Part shown: piece after piece, positions 1-10,189 of the stretch | How positions within the stretch are numbered: position 1 is the stretch's first letter | How the letters are laid out: each line of letters begins with the position of its first letter | NCBI GenBank assembly: GCA_039707465.1 | Contig: CM077644.1 | Location: 139,360,962 to 139,424,961 of the forward strand | Source: Rhabdophis nuchalis | Taxonomy: Eukaryota; Chordata; Lepidosauria; Squamata; Natricidae | DNA: 64,000 nt | Direction: 5' to 3' | Notes under the pieces: generated by a model | What the model saw: only the letters and a program-made list of their open reading frames with translations | The model's database searches: none | Told to the model about the DNA's origin: nothing | Position numbers and translations under genes: made by a program

Positions 1-39
1 TCAAGAAAGTGAAGTAATAGGCATACTATAGTCACCAGA

Positions 40-125
40 GTAAAAATAAATAAATCACTGGGTCCAGATGGTATCCACTCAATGTTTTTATTTCAAGGTG
101 AATTTGCTAATTTTCTAACAAAACA
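40..125 (+). repeat. Decayed LINE reverse-transcriptase fragment
   Basis: A short stretch translates to a motif like N-K-S-x-G-P-D-G-I-H, the conserved start of the reverse-transcriptase core in CR1-like LINEs. No open frame continues on either side. A CR1 3' end follows from about 389, so this may be part of the same old insertion. Confidence 0.4.
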
Positions 126-388
126 AAAAAAAGCATTGCTTCGCCTTAAATCAGCATCTGAGGACTGGAAAAATGATAGAAAAAAGGGATACAGGCAATT
201 TTAAACAGCCTAAAGTCTGTTCTACTACAATGATAACTATTATTATTAAAGTGAAAAATGATAATATACATGTCCAATAGAAGACCTGTAAGCAATTCTT
301 GTCATCATCTAGATGTTTTAAAGTTTTCAGCAATTATGTAGATTGTATAAACTGGTAAATACTGTATATTTAAATATTTTTAAAACTG

Positions 389-750
389 TTTTCAAGAAAA
401 GATTGGACAGCCATTTGTCCAGGATAGCAATAGCACTAGCACTTAGACTTAGATATTGCTTCTCTGTGCTTTTACAGCCCTCTCTAAGAGGTTTATAGAG
501 TCATCATATTGCCCCCAACAATCTGGGTCCTCATTTTACCCACCTCGGAAGGATGGAAGGCTGAGCCAACCTTGAGCCTGGTGAGATTCAATCTGCCAAA
601 TTGCAGGCAGCTGGTAGTCAGCAGAATTAGCCTGCAGTACTGTATTCTAACCACTAGGCCACCATAACTCCAGGATAGTATCTGCTTTGAGCATTGGTTG
701 GACTAGAAGACCTCTAAGTTCCTTCTATGATAACTGGTTAAAGAAGAAGT
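389..750 (+). repeat. CR1-family LINE 3' end, interrupted by a SINE
   Basis: The sequence matches the usual CR1 3' end: 'ttggacagccatttgtc' on the left, then 'ggttggactagaagacct' and 'ttcct' on the right. A SINE at 428-668 splits it, flanked by a duplicated 'tccaggatag' (418-427 and 669-678). The CR1 copy is therefore older than the SINE. Confidence 0.7.
428..668 (-). repeat. Sauria-type tRNA-derived SINE
   Basis: Read on the minus strand this starts with a tRNA-like head (ggtggcctagtggttagaat, with degenerate A and B boxes). A conserved body follows, with the 'ctcggaaggatggaaggctg' segment and the 'acaatctgggtcctcatttt' segment (both given as on the + strand). It ends in the Sauria-SINE tail 'aagtctaagtgctattgc'. 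A 10-bp target-site duplication, tccaggatag, flanks it. This SINE family is characteristic of lepidosaurs and is the best single clue to the host group. Confidence 0.75.
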
Positions 751-1099
751 AGAGAGTAGACAAAATGGACAATTTCCACAGCTGAGTTCTCTAAGTGCTG
801 GTGTTGGGACTAATACTTTTTCATATAAATTAAAGATGAAGAATGATATGGGTAGTTTGTTGATGACATTGAATTCTCCAAAGTGGCAAAATCAATAAGA
901 GATTACTCAGAGTTCTAAAAGATGCCTCTAAATTGAGCAGAGATGCTAAAAAAGGATCTTAATATAAGCAAATGCAAAATAATATACTACTTGTACAGTA
1001 GTTGGTACAAACAATCTTATAAAAAATGCATTAATGAGATCTAAGCTGGTAAAGATTTATCACGAAAGTGATGCTGGATCATGGTAAATATCCCTCTTA

Positions 1100-1180
1100 A
1101 AAATAGTATGAGCTGGCTTTTAAATAGCCATTTTTCTGAAACGGTATAGGGCTTCCTGCCTAGGCAGGGTGTTGGATTAT
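1100..1180 (+). repeat. CR1 3' end fragment
   Basis: It contains the terminal CR1 pieces 'atagccatttttctgaaac' and 'ttcctgcctaggcaggg', followed by an interrupted 'ttgga'. An AT-rich low-complexity stretch (1184-1275) follows. Confidence 0.55.
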
Positions 1181-1259
1181 TTTATTTTTTATATATTTTA
1201 TTAATATTGTATTATTTTATTTTTGTATTATTGTATTATTGTATTATTTTATTTTTTAT

Positions 1260-1955
1260 ATATTTTATTAAATTTATACCCCGCCCTCCTCCTAAGAAAG
1301 GACCCAGGGCTGCGCACAGGCATCATTAAAATCATACAAAAAATACAAAAATACAAAATTGTTAAAAACTAATTAAATATTCCCTGTGCTAAAATTAATA
1401 AAACTCTAAAATTTAAAAATTATCCCTATAAAAATTATCCCTATAAAAGTCAGAACAGGGGTTATGCTAGGCCGGCTTGTTGAAATAAATGGGTTTTAAG
1501 ACGTTGGCGGAAAAGGCGGAGGTCCACGATGGTGCGTAGATCGGGGGGTAGGTCATTCCAGAGGGCAGGGCCTGCCACAGAGAAGGCTCTTCCCCTGGGC
1601 ACCGCCAACTGGCATTGCCCAGCCGACGGTACCCTGAGAAGGCCCTCTCTGTGAGAGCGGATCGGTCGAAGGGATGTATGGGGCAGGAGGCGGTCGCGAA
1701 TATAGCTAGGCTCCGAGCCATGAAGCACTTTGAAGATGGTCGTCAGCACCTTGAAGCGCACCCGAAAGGCCACAGGTAGCCAGTGCAGCTCGCGCAGGAA
1801 AGGTGTTATGTGGGATTGCCTTGAGGCACCCATAATTACCCGCGCGGCCGCATTCTGGACCAACTGCAACCTTCGAGTGCACCTCAAGGGGAGCCCCATG
1901 TAGAGAGCTTTACAGTAGTCCAGCCGGGATGTCACCAATGCCTGAGTGACATTGT
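1260..1955 (-). repeat. L2-clade LINE, 3' fragment (copy A)
   Basis: On the minus strand, 1462-1955 encodes the C-terminal part of an L2-type ORF2 protein: 'LVTSRLDYCKALYMGLPLR', then 'LRELHWLPV', and 'VAGPALWNDLPPDLR' near the end. The protein ends in a QQAGLA-type terminus and is followed by the 3' UTR (cgccctcctcctaagaaagg). The endonuclease and catalytic RT motifs are absent, so this is a 5'-truncated dead copy. The open frame runs a little further (to 2058) only by chance. Confidence 0.8.
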
Positions 1956-2059
1956 ATTGTATTAAATAAATAACTTCTGCAGTTGGGAAATTAGGAAGGG
2001 GGCTAAAAGTAAAGCTGTTAATGTAATAACAACTTTGCATACATGTACAGTTGAACATA

Positions 2060-2400
2060 TTTGGATCTGTTCAACGTTCTGGTTCCTGAGTTTGAAAGAG
2101 GCATTACAATCTGAAAAAAGTGCAGAAAAGGGCAACCAAGATGTGTATGAAGCTAGAAGAAAACGTTAGAATTTTTTTATTCTTTAGCAAGTAAGAAGAG
2201 ATGTGATCAAGCGTTATACTATGGAAAATGTAGACAAAGATAAATAATTATCCCCTTTTTATATTAAAAATGAGATAGTGTACTGAATGTGAAGAGATTC
2301 AATATCTATAAAAGAAAATGCTTATTTACATAATTTGTAAATTATTATATTTTCTTGCATTTGGATGTGATAAGGGATACCAATTTAAATGGTTTTAAAA
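2060..2400. other. No gene; short CR1-like remnant
   Basis: Around 2119-2150 the text 'gtgcagaaaagggcaacc' resembles the interior of CR1 LINEs. The rest is AT-rich and unassigned. Confidence 0.35.
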
Positions 2401-2429
2401 GAAGGTAAGCCACAATTCTTAAAGCATCT

Positions 2430-5400
2430 AATCCTCCCGGTTGAGGGCACAGAACCGTTGGTTACATACGGTGAAGTGCCACAACCCCCGCTTGCTAGGT
2501 GGTCGGGAAGTACAGAGCCAGGGCTTGAGGCTGATGTTTTGCAATGCCAGGTCCGTGGTCAACAAAGCCCCCCTCGTACATGACCTTGTGTCAGAGGAGG
2601 GGCCGGACCTGGCAGGAATAGCGGAAACCTGGTTGGGCCACGAGGGTGGACTCCCCCTCGTCGAAATGTGCCCACCAGGCTACCGTGCTTTTCATCAGCC
2701 TCGGGCCCTTGGCAGGGGCGGTGGGGTAGCGGTTATTGTAAAGGAAAGTCTTGAGCTGAGAGAGACCACTGTGCCACAGACTACCGGTTGTGAGTCCCTC
2801 TGCGTGAAGTGGGGCCTAGGGAGGCAGTTGGGCGTGCTGGTTATATACCTGGCTCCCCGCTATGTAGCAGCAGCCCTGCCCGAGCTCCTGGAGGTGATCG
2901 CTACGGTGGCAGTGGAGACCCCCAGACTTTTAGTCATGGGGGACTTTAATCTGCCATCGGTGGGCGAATCATCCGAGGCAGCTCGGGAGTTCATGGCTTC
3001 CATGACGGCCATGGACCTGACCCAACTAATTTTAGGCCCCACCCACGAGGGTGGACATACACCGGATCTCATCTTTGTCTCCGGCCAGTGGAAGAGTGAT
3101 CTGGGTTTAGGGGACATAGTCATCACGCCCTTGTCATGGTCAGACCACTCACTTCTCCGGCTCGACTTTCCAACCACCACCACCCTCCGCGGGGAGGCGG
3201 AACCCGTGTCTCCAATTTGGTTCCGCCCCAGGCGCCTGATGGACCCGGATGGGTTCCAGACGGCGCTTGGGCCATTTCCTGTACCCCCGACCCGCGCCCC
3301 GATCGAGGACCTTGTGGTCGCATGGAATATTGCGGCCACGGGAGCCTTGGATCGGGTCGCGCCCTTGCGGCCTCTCTTGCGGCGGCGAGTCACCACGGCT
3401 CCCTGGTTTACCGAGGAGCTGAGGGTGATGAAACGCCGCAAGAGATGCCTAGAGAGAAGATGGAGGTCTACCCGTTCTGAATCTGACCGAACACAGGTAA
3501 GAGCCCATTTATGGACTTACATTGTGGCGCTGAGAGTGGCCAAACGTCATCATTGTGCCACCCTCATAGCATCCGCAGAAAACCGCCCTGCCGCCCTGTT
3601 TAGGGTGACCCGCTCCCTCCTTCAACAGAGGGTGCGGGAAGCCCCGCTACAGGGTAGAGCAGAGGAATTTGTGATTTTTCTGCAGGACAAAATCGCTCAG
3701 ATACAGAACGAGTTAGCCCCCATTCATGGCCCAGTGGGATGCCACGAGACAGATCTTGTTTGGGAGGAGTTTGACTCCGTTACTTCCGAGGATATGGACA
3801 GGTTACGTGGGCGACTGCGAGCCACCACATGTTTATTGGACCCGTGTCCCTCCTGGCTTGTACTGGCATCCTGGGAGGTGACACGAGGCTGGCTCCAAGA
3901 GGTTATCAACGCATCCTTGAGTGAGGGTTCCTTGCCTGCCTCCCTAAAAGAGGCTATGGTGAGGCCCCTCCTCAAGAAGCCCTCTTTGGATCCAGCTCTT
4001 TTGAACAACTATCGTCCAGTCTCCAACCTTCCCTTCTTGGCGAAGGTTGTTGAGAGTGTGATGGCACAACAGTTTCCCCGTCACCTGGAGGAAGTTGAGT
4101 ATCTAGATCCGCGCCAGTCCGGCTTTCGGCCCGGGCATAGCACCGAGACAGCATTGGTCGCGTTGGTTGATGATCTCTGGAGGGCCAGGGATGGGGGTTG
4201 TTCCTCCATCCTGGTCCTATTAGACCTCTCGGCGGCTTTCGATACCATCGACCATGGTATCCTATTGCATCGGTTGGGGGGGTTGGGGGTGGGAGGCACC
4301 GTTTTACGGTGGTTCTCCTCCTACCTCTCTGGCCGATCGCAATTTGTGTTGGCAGGAGAGCAGAGGTCGACCTCGAGACCCCTCACATGTGGGGTGCCTC
4401 AGGGGTCGGTCCTCTCGCCTCTCCTGTTCAACACATATATGAAGCCGCTGGGTGAGATCATCCGTGGTTTTGGGGTAGAGTATCATCTCTACGCTGATGA
4501 TACGCAGCTGTATATATCTACCCCAAACCACCCCAACGATGCCGTAGCGGTGATGTGCCAGTGCCTGGAAGCCGTACGGATCTGGATGGGAAGTAACGGA
4601 CTCAGACTCAACCCGACCAAGACCGAGTGGCTGTGGTTTCCGGCTGCCCGATTCAACCAGCTAACTCCATCGCTGGCCATAGGGGGCGAACATCTTGCCC
4701 CTGTGGATGGGGCGCGCAACTTGGGTGTCCTCCTAGATGCCCGGCTGTCCATGGAAGATCAAGTGACAGCCGTGGCTAGGAGGGCGTTTTACCAGGTTCG
4801 CCTGGTTCGCCAGTTGCGCCCCCTATTGGATCGGGACGCCCTTCGCACAGTCACTCATGCTCTCGTGACATCCCGACTGGACTATTGTAACTCTCTCTAC
4901 ATGGGGCTTCCCTTGAGGTGCACCCGGAGACTGCAGATGGTCCAGAACGCAGCCGCGCGGGCAATTCTGGGTACCTCTAGGTTTACCCATGTAACACCTC
5001 TCCTGCGCGAGCTGCACTGGCTGCCTGTCGTCTTCCGGGTGCGCTTCAAGGTACTAATTATCATCTTTAAAGCGCTCCATGGCTCGGGACCTAGCTACTT
5101 GCGGGATCGGATCCTGCCCCATACTTCCTCACGGCCGATTCGCTCCCACAGAGAGGGACTTCTCCGGGTGCCGTCCACTAGACTTTGTCAGCGGGCGACG
5201 CCCAGGGGAAGGGCTCTCTCTGTGGCGGGCCCTGCCCTCTGGAATGACCTTCCCCCCGACATTAGAACGACCACGGACCTCCGCTCTTTCCGTCTGAAAT
5301 TAAAAACATATTTTTTCTGCTTGGCCGGCCTGGGGTAGTCTCTCTCTATGGGGTTTTAGCTGTATAGTGGGAATTTTAGCTTAGATTGGGTATTTTAGCA

Positions 5401-5536
5401 CAGGTACTATTTAATGTGTTTTTAAGATGTCTTTGATTGTATATTTATGGTTTTAGTTTCCCTGTGCACCGCTCCGAGTCCCTACGGGGAGAGGAGCGGT
5501 CAAGAAATTAAACTATTATTATTATTATTATTATTA
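2430..5536 (+). mobile_element. L2-clade LINE, near-complete (copy B)
   Basis: The element comprises an intact ORF2 (2441-5338), a short 3' UTR, and an (ATT)n tail at about 5512-5536, which is how this family ends. No ORF1 is visible upstream and the 5' boundary near 2430 is abrupt, so the copy is probably 5'-truncated, just before or within the start of ORF2. Four shorter relatives (1260-1955, 5700-6753, 10918-11457, 14481-15991) all lie on the opposite strand. Confidence 0.8.
2441..5338 (+). CDS. L2 LINE ORF2: endonuclease and reverse transcriptase
   Basis: This is an uninterrupted 965-residue reading frame. The N-terminal third is an apurinic-type endonuclease: MFCNARSVVNK near residue 32, an AETWL segment, GDFNLP near residue 167, and SDHSLLRLDF near residue 237. 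The reverse transcriptase follows, with NNYRPVSNLPFL, SGFRPGHSTETALV, LLDLSAAFDTIDHG (motif A aspartate), CGVPQGSVLSPLLF (motif B) and YADDTQLYIS (the catalytic YADD). The C-terminal segment SRLDYCNSLYMGLPLR ... LRELHWLPVVFR is typical of the L2/Maui clade. Such proteins nick the target site and copy the element's RNA into DNA. The true start may lie upstream, because the 5' end of the element looks truncated. L2 is favoured over CR1 because of the C-terminal motif and the ATT tail. Confidence 0.8.
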   Translation: MRAQNRWLHTVKCHNPRLLGGREVQSQGLRLMFCNARSVVNKAPLVHDLVSEEGPDLAGIAETWLGHEGGLPLVEMCPPGYRAFHQPRALGRGGGVAVIVKESLELRETTVPQTTGCESLCVKWGLGRQLGVLVIYLAPRYVAAALPELLEVIATVAVETPRLLVMGDFNLPSVGESSEAAREFMASMTAMDLTQLILGPTHEGGHTPDLIFVSGQWKSDLGLGDIVITPLSWSDHSLLRLDFPTTTTLRGEAEPVSPIWFRPRRLMDPDGFQTALGPFPVPPTRAPIEDLVVAWNIAATGALDRVAPLRPLLRRRVTTAPWFTEELRVMKRRKRCLERRWRSTRSESDRTQVRAHLWTYIVALRVAKRHHCATLIASAENRPAALFRVTRSLLQQRVREAPLQGRAEEFVIFLQDKIAQIQNELAPIHGPVGCHETDLVWEEFDSVTSEDMDRLRGRLRATTCLLDPCPSWLVLASWEVTRGWLQEVINASLSEGSLPASLKEAMVRPLLKKPSLDPALLNNYRPVSNLPFLAKVVESVMAQQFPRHLEEVEYLDPRQSGFRPGHSTETALVALVDDLWRARDGGCSSILVLLDLSAAFDTIDHGILLHRLGGLGVGGTVLRWFSSYLSGRSQFVLAGEQRSTSRPLTCGVPQGSVLSPLLFNTYMKPLGEIIRGFGVEYHLYADDTQLYISTPNHPNDAVAVMCQCLEAVRIWMGSNGLRLNPTKTEWLWFPAARFNQLTPSLAIGGEHLAPVDGARNLGVLLDARLSMEDQVTAVARRAFYQVRLVRQLRPLLDRDALRTVTHALVTSRLDYCNSLYMGLPLRCTRRLQMVQNAAARAILGTSRFTHVTPLLRELHWLPVVFRVRFKVLIIIFKALHGSGPSYLRDRILPHTSSRPIRSHREGLLRVPSTRLCQRATPRGRALSVAGPALWNDLPPDIRTTTDLRSFRLKLKTYFFCLAGLG

Positions 5537-5615
5537 AGGTTAAACTTGATCAGTTCTTGAATAAGAGGCCACTAACAAATCTGAGGGGAAAACTCAGGAA
5601 AAAACTAGGAAGTGA

Positions 5616-5700
5616 GTAAAATGGAGACAGTTTGGTCCAATGGTTAAAGCCAGAGGTTATTGGGTTCTAGTGCCACCTTAACCCATGAAAGCTAGCTTTT
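5616..5700 (+). repeat. Possible tRNA-SINE head fragment
   Basis: The text 'agtttggtccaatggttaaa' followed by 'gggttctagtgccacctta' has the look of a tRNA-derived SINE head (A-box-like and B-box-like pieces), as found in squamate SINEs. It is cut short by the L2 fragment that follows. It is not a tRNA gene. Confidence 0.4.
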
Positions 5701-6753
5701 CATTTCATTTTTTTCATTTTTTTCGATTTATATACCGCCCTATTTTCACCTAAAAGGGACAAGATAAAAAGATAAAAACCCAACAATACATACAAAATAT
5801 AAAAGACAATTAAATTATTAAATCTGTGCTAAAATTTAGATAATATAAAATTAAAACCAATAAATATCAAAATTTAAAATTATACCCTTAGTCTATGTCA
5901 GGCCGGCTAGATGAAAGAAATGTGCTTTTAGCATCCGACGGAAGAGGCGTAGGTCCGTGATGGTACGGATATCGGGGGGCAGTTTGTTCCAGAGTGTTGG
6001 ACCCGCCACAGAGAAGGCTCTTCCCCTGGGAGTCGCCAGCCGTCATTGACCGGCTGACGGCACCCTAAGGAGGCCCACTCTGTGGGAGCGGAGAGGTCGA
6101 AGGGAGGTATGTGGTAGGAGGCAGTCTCTCAAGTAACCAGGACCCGTGCCATGGAGCGCTTTGAAGATGGTGACTAACACCTTGAAGCACACCCGGAAGA
6201 CCACAGGCAGCCAGTGCAGCTCGCGCAGGAGAGGTGTTACATGGGAGTAACGAGAGACTCCCAAAATCCCCTGCGTGGCCACATTCTGCACTAGCTGGAG
6301 TCTCTGGGTGTACCTCAAGGGGAGCCCCATGTAGAGGGCGTTACAGTAGTCCAGGTGGGAAATAACGAGGGCTTGAGTGACCGTGCGTAGGGCAGCCCGA
6401 TATAGAAAGGGGCGCAACTGGCGTATCAGGTAAACCTGATAGAAAGTCCCCCTGGCCACGGCCGTCACATGGTCGTCCAAGGACAGCCATGAATCCAGGA
6501 GGACGCCCAAGTTGCGAGTCCTTTCCGTGGGGGCCAATGACTCGCCCCCGATAGCCAGCGATGGAATTAACTGGCTATATCGAGATGCCGGAAACCATAG
6601 CCACTCGGTCTTGGACGGGTTGAGTCTGAGTTTGTTGCTCCCCATCCAGACCCGCACGGCCTCCAGACACCGAGACAGCACTTCCACGGCATCGTTGGGG
6701 TGGCCAGGGGTAGAAATGTACAGCTGAGTGTCATCAGCGTACTGATGACACAA
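5700..6753 (-). repeat. L2-clade LINE fragment (copy C)
   Basis: On the minus strand, 6043-6753 encodes the RT region from 'YADDTQLYISTPGHPNDAV' through 'NLGVLLDSWLSLDDHVTAV' to 'RSHRVGLLRVPSAGQ', where a stop breaks the frame; the normal C-terminus lies beyond it. The 3' UTR extends to about 5700. The endonuclease and RT motifs A and B are missing. A MITE abuts the 5' break. Confidence 0.8.
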
Positions 6754-6771
6754 GCTGGATGTCCTTGGTTC

Positions 6772-7042
6772 ATTGGTGGGTTTCTACCAGTTCAGACCGG
6801 TTTGGCCGAACTGGTAGTGGTTTGGCGGCCCTGGTCACTGGAGCCGGCAGCAACCCAGGTCTGTCATGTCCCCAAACTGGTTCTCCTAGCGGCACCATAA
6901 GCAGCGCCATCTTGTTTTTTGCTTCTGCACATGTGCAGAACAATTTTAATTATACTGCACATGCGCATGCAACACACATAAAGCGCGTGGGGCGCGCACA
7001 TGAGCGAACCGGCAGTAGTGCCTATCTGAACCCACCCCCTAA
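6772..7042. mobile_element. Palindromic-end MITE, hAT-like (family 1)
   Basis: It begins 'tggtgggtttctaccagttc' and ends in a rough inverse, 'tctgaacccaccccc'. The interior is shared with the copy at 13046-13310 (ctggtcactggagccgg, tggttctcct, cttgttttttgcttctg, gcacatgcgcatgc). No open frame is supported, so it is non-autonomous. Confidence 0.55.
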
Positions 7043-8487
7043 TCCAGTCACTTTCTCGGCCTCAGGTTTCTTGTGGTGGGGAAAATAAGAAGAGGAAGGT
7101 ATTTTGGATATGTTCACCGACTTGAGCTTTTTGTAAAAAATAATTACTGGATACAAATGAATAAATATAAAACATTGGAAAGGAGGCAATGGCAAACCTC
7201 TCTGCACCATATCGCTAGCAAGAAAACTTCATGGATATGCCCATCAATTCCATGATAGGCTCCAGAAGTCAAACCCCACTCAATAAATTTTTATCTTAGA
7301 CAAATTCATGGAGGAGAGATATTTATTGCTGTAAGGTATGATAGCTGCACATAGTCAACATTGGTTAAATGGCAGCTCTGTGGGAATAGTAATAAAAGAC
7401 AGCTATCATTCTCTCACTTTGCTTCTGAGATTTTTGGGTGTATTGGTTTCCTGTTAATGAGCCTTTGGCCTCTTATTGTGTTCTCAATTATTCTTAGTTG
7501 CCTTAATTGGAAAATGAAGTCCAGACTAGAAAATGTTCTTAAACACTGTGATGGAAGATAAGTTGGAAGAGCATTGTTTGAACTAAGCTCTTCTGTTTAA
7601 GGCTTAGTAGGTTAAGGTTTGCAACTTTAATTGTAATCAGAAAAAAACAGTAAAGGCACCCATACATTAGCACACAGATTTAAATGCTGCCCTCCCTTTA
7701 GACACATTAAGGACTTGTTGATAAGTCCTGCTTGTATGAGGACAGTATGAGGACAGCCAATTTCTCAAGGACAAGAATGTACACTGTCCATTCTCGGTCT
7801 GTTCCAATCCACTGTGAAGCTACCCTCTTCACTGTCTTTCTTGCTTTCTATTCAAGGTAGTGTTTTACAATTTCTACCAGCCTAAGATGCCTGTGCTTAA
7901 TTTCATGGCAGGTAGTCCCTTGACTTCTGCCAAGTTCCCCTTCCAACTCAAGTGACAGAAAGAATGGCAAAAGTACTATATGTTATTTCATTCCCAGGAG
8001 AGGGAGATGGGCATGCTGGGCCCATTCCAAAGGAAAGTGATTAGCTCTTGCTTTGCCAGTACAGGTGAGCATTACATACATACAGATGATGCTAAAAAAA
8101 AGAAAAAACACCAATCCATCTAACTACTCTCTGGGCAGAATATCTAGCCAGCATCATTGTCAAAACTGTAAACTGAAATCCAAACAGCAGTTTCTTAAAC
8201 CAGCTTTATGTTCAGCCAGTTTCAGCACGGGAGCCAAGCTGCTTAAGGCTGCCATGCAGAATAACCCCATAAGAACATAATTGTGTAGACTGAGATTAGC
8301 TCTCTGGAAAAAGTCTGAATTCATGAAAATAAACCTGCATTTCAAATTATAGCGGTATAATGAAGTAATGCTAGATAGGTAAAATCGAGCTAACTTAATA
8401 TTGAACCCCATCCTTAATATTTAAACTCTGACTCGTATTAAAGTAACCAAAAGAGCTTTGGGCACAAATGAGGGAGAAAGTCAATTA
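7043..8487. other. No gene found
   Basis: Around 7168-7300 the text 'ggaggcaatggcaaacctct' and 'ttcatggatatgcccatca' resembles a squamate interspersed repeat body. From 7300 to 8487 I see no gene, no recognisable repeat and only short chance frames. Confidence 0.4.
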
Positions 8488-9057
8488 GAGGTAGTCCTTG
8501 ACTTACAACCTTTCATTTAGTGACCCTTCAAAGTTACAACAGCTTTGAAAAAACTGACTTATGACTGTTTTTCACACTTACGACAGCTGCAGCAACCATA
8601 CAGTGTCACGATCAAAATTCAGATGCTTGGCAACTGGCACAGATTTATGACGGTTGCAGTGTTCTAGACTCATGCGATCACATTTTGCAACCTTCTGACA
8701 AGCAAAGTCAATGGCAAAGCCAAGTTCACTTAATAACTGTGTCACTAACTCAGAGGTCTTCAAACGTGTCAACTTTAAGACTTGTGGACTTCAACTCCCA
8801 GCTTTCTCCAGCCAGCAGAGCTGGCTGGAGAATGCTGGGAGTTGAAGTCCACAAGTCTTAAAATTGCCAAGTTTGGGGATCCCTGGGAGTTCTGGGAGTT
8901 GAAGTCCACAAGTCTTGAAGTTGCCAAGTTTGGGAACCCCTGCACTAACTTAACAACTGCAGTGATTTACTTAACAACTGTAGCAAGAAAGGTAATAAAA
9001 TGGAGAAAACAACAGACATTTTGGGCTCAATTGTGGCTGTAAGTCTAGGATTACCTG
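8488..9057. mobile_element. TA-flanked MITE (aggtagtcc family), interrupted
   Basis: It starts 'gaggtagtccttgacttac' after TA (8486-8487) and ends 'ctaggattacctg' before TA (9058-9059). Ends of about 12-15 bp are inverted repeats. The same family is at 23819-24217. The TA target points to a Tc1/mariner-type source. A hAT-like MITE (8751-8942) sits inside it. Confidence 0.65.
8751..8942. mobile_element. hAT-like palindromic MITE with 8-bp TSD
   Basis: The arms repeat 'cttgtggacttcaactcccag' in both orientations, with an extra partial right arm. Perfect 8-bp duplications CACTAACT flank it (8743-8750 and 8943-8950), the length made by hAT transposases. It is nested in the older TA-flanked MITE. 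Confidence 0.75.
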
Positions 9058-9131
9058 TAAAATACTACCAATCAGATTTTAAAAATGTATTTTTAACAAG
9101 AGAAAATGGAGAGAGAGAGAGTGCTTTAGAT

Positions 9132-9253
9132 CAGTGTTTCTCAACCTTGGCAACTTGAAGAAGTCCGGACTTCAACTCCCAGAATTCGCTGGCTGGGAAA
9201 TTCTGGGAATTGAAGTCCAGAGATCTTCAAGTTGCCAAGGTTGAGAAACACTG
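9132..9253. mobile_element. hAT-like palindromic MITE with 8-bp TSD
   Basis: The ends are 'cagtgtttctcaaccttgg' and 'ccaaggttgagaaacactg', perfect inverted repeats. Duplications CTTTAGAT lie at 9124-9131 and 9254-9261. The arms include 'ttcaactcccagaattc', linking it to the other palindromic MITEs here. Confidence 0.8.
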
Positions 9254-9454
9254 CTTTAGATTAACAATATGGAATATTTTTGTTTCAAGCAGAAAAGTAA
9301 AGTGGCAAGAAGAGCCATGAGCTGGCCCAGCCAAGGCCCAAGGTTTCATGCTCAGGGGAAGCTGAAAGCAAGGCCCAGCCCCAGCCCCAGGAAATGTCTC
9401 CAACCAAGCTGGCTTAGCTGGCTGGGGTTGGCCCATGGGTCATGCCTCTGGCAC

Positions 9455-9639
9455 TATTATGGGATTGGGAGGCTTTTCGTCACAGAGGAAAGCAAATACA
9501 TATTATGGGATGGCACAGCAGCAAAACCAAATGTGACTAGAAAAGAGGGAGGAGGGAGAAGTGGGTGGCTGAGAGTACTATGGGATGTGGTAGCTGCTGC
9601 TGCTGCTGCAGCTGGTGAGAATATTATGGGATGGCGTGC

Positions 9640-9675
<36 letters not shown>

Positions 9676-10187
9676 TGGGACTATTATGGGATAGATAACA
9701 AGCAAAAGAAAAATCCACTGAGCAGAGGGGGTGTGGTGTAAGACTGAGGATTCAGTGAGTATTATGGGCTATCTCAGTATTCAGTCAACACGCACAATTG
9801 GAAGAAACATTATGGGATATAGCTGGTCTTTCTGAATTATTATGGCGTGCTGTGGACAAGAGGGAGGAGAGCAGATTATTATGGGATGTCAGCACACAGA
9901 CAGCATGTCTGGCTGCGTCTGTTGGGACTCTGTCCAAGAGGCTGCTGCGTTTTTCTCCCTCTCCCTCTCCCTCTCTAGTCCAGCCAGTTCCAGCGTGCCC
10001 CCTCCCCTTTATCAACCGCCCTTTTGCCACCCACCCAGGCCGGCCCCCTCCGCCACTTAATCTCCTCCTTTCAATTGTCAGAACCTGTAAAGCAGGCAAA
10101 CTATTATGGGATGGCTGCTAGCAGGATGGGGGTGGGGATAGTTGCTATGCTGCAAGCAACATCTCCTCTCAGCAATACTATGGGATG
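9455..10187 (+). promoter_or_regulatory. Distal ZNF410-type motif cluster upstream of CHD4
   Basis: The motif TATTATGGGATG (reverse complement CATCCCATAATA) recurs on the + strand. Exact copies start at 9501, 9622, 9877 and 10102. One-mismatch copies start at 9455, 9576, 9682 and 10176. Weaker copies start at 9760, 9808 and 9838. DNA between the copies is unrelated, so this is not a tandem repeat. CATCCCATAATA is the published ZNF410 site. In human and mouse two clusters of it, one at the CHD4 promoter and one several kb upstream, account for nearly all strong ZNF410 binding in the genome. This cluster lies about 10 kb upstream of CHD4 exon 1 and would be the enhancer counterpart. That role is inferred. 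A (CA)n tract (9645-9672) lies inside. Confidence 0.85.
9645..9672. repeat. (CA)n microsatellite
   Basis: A run of about 14 CA units, sitting between two ZNF410-type motifs (9622 and 9682). Confidence 0.9.
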
Positions 10188-10189
10188 AG

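Noticed and set aside
428..668. Possible tRNA gene
   Set aside because: Only a diverged tRNA-like head of a SINE is present; there is no cloverleaf or intact body.
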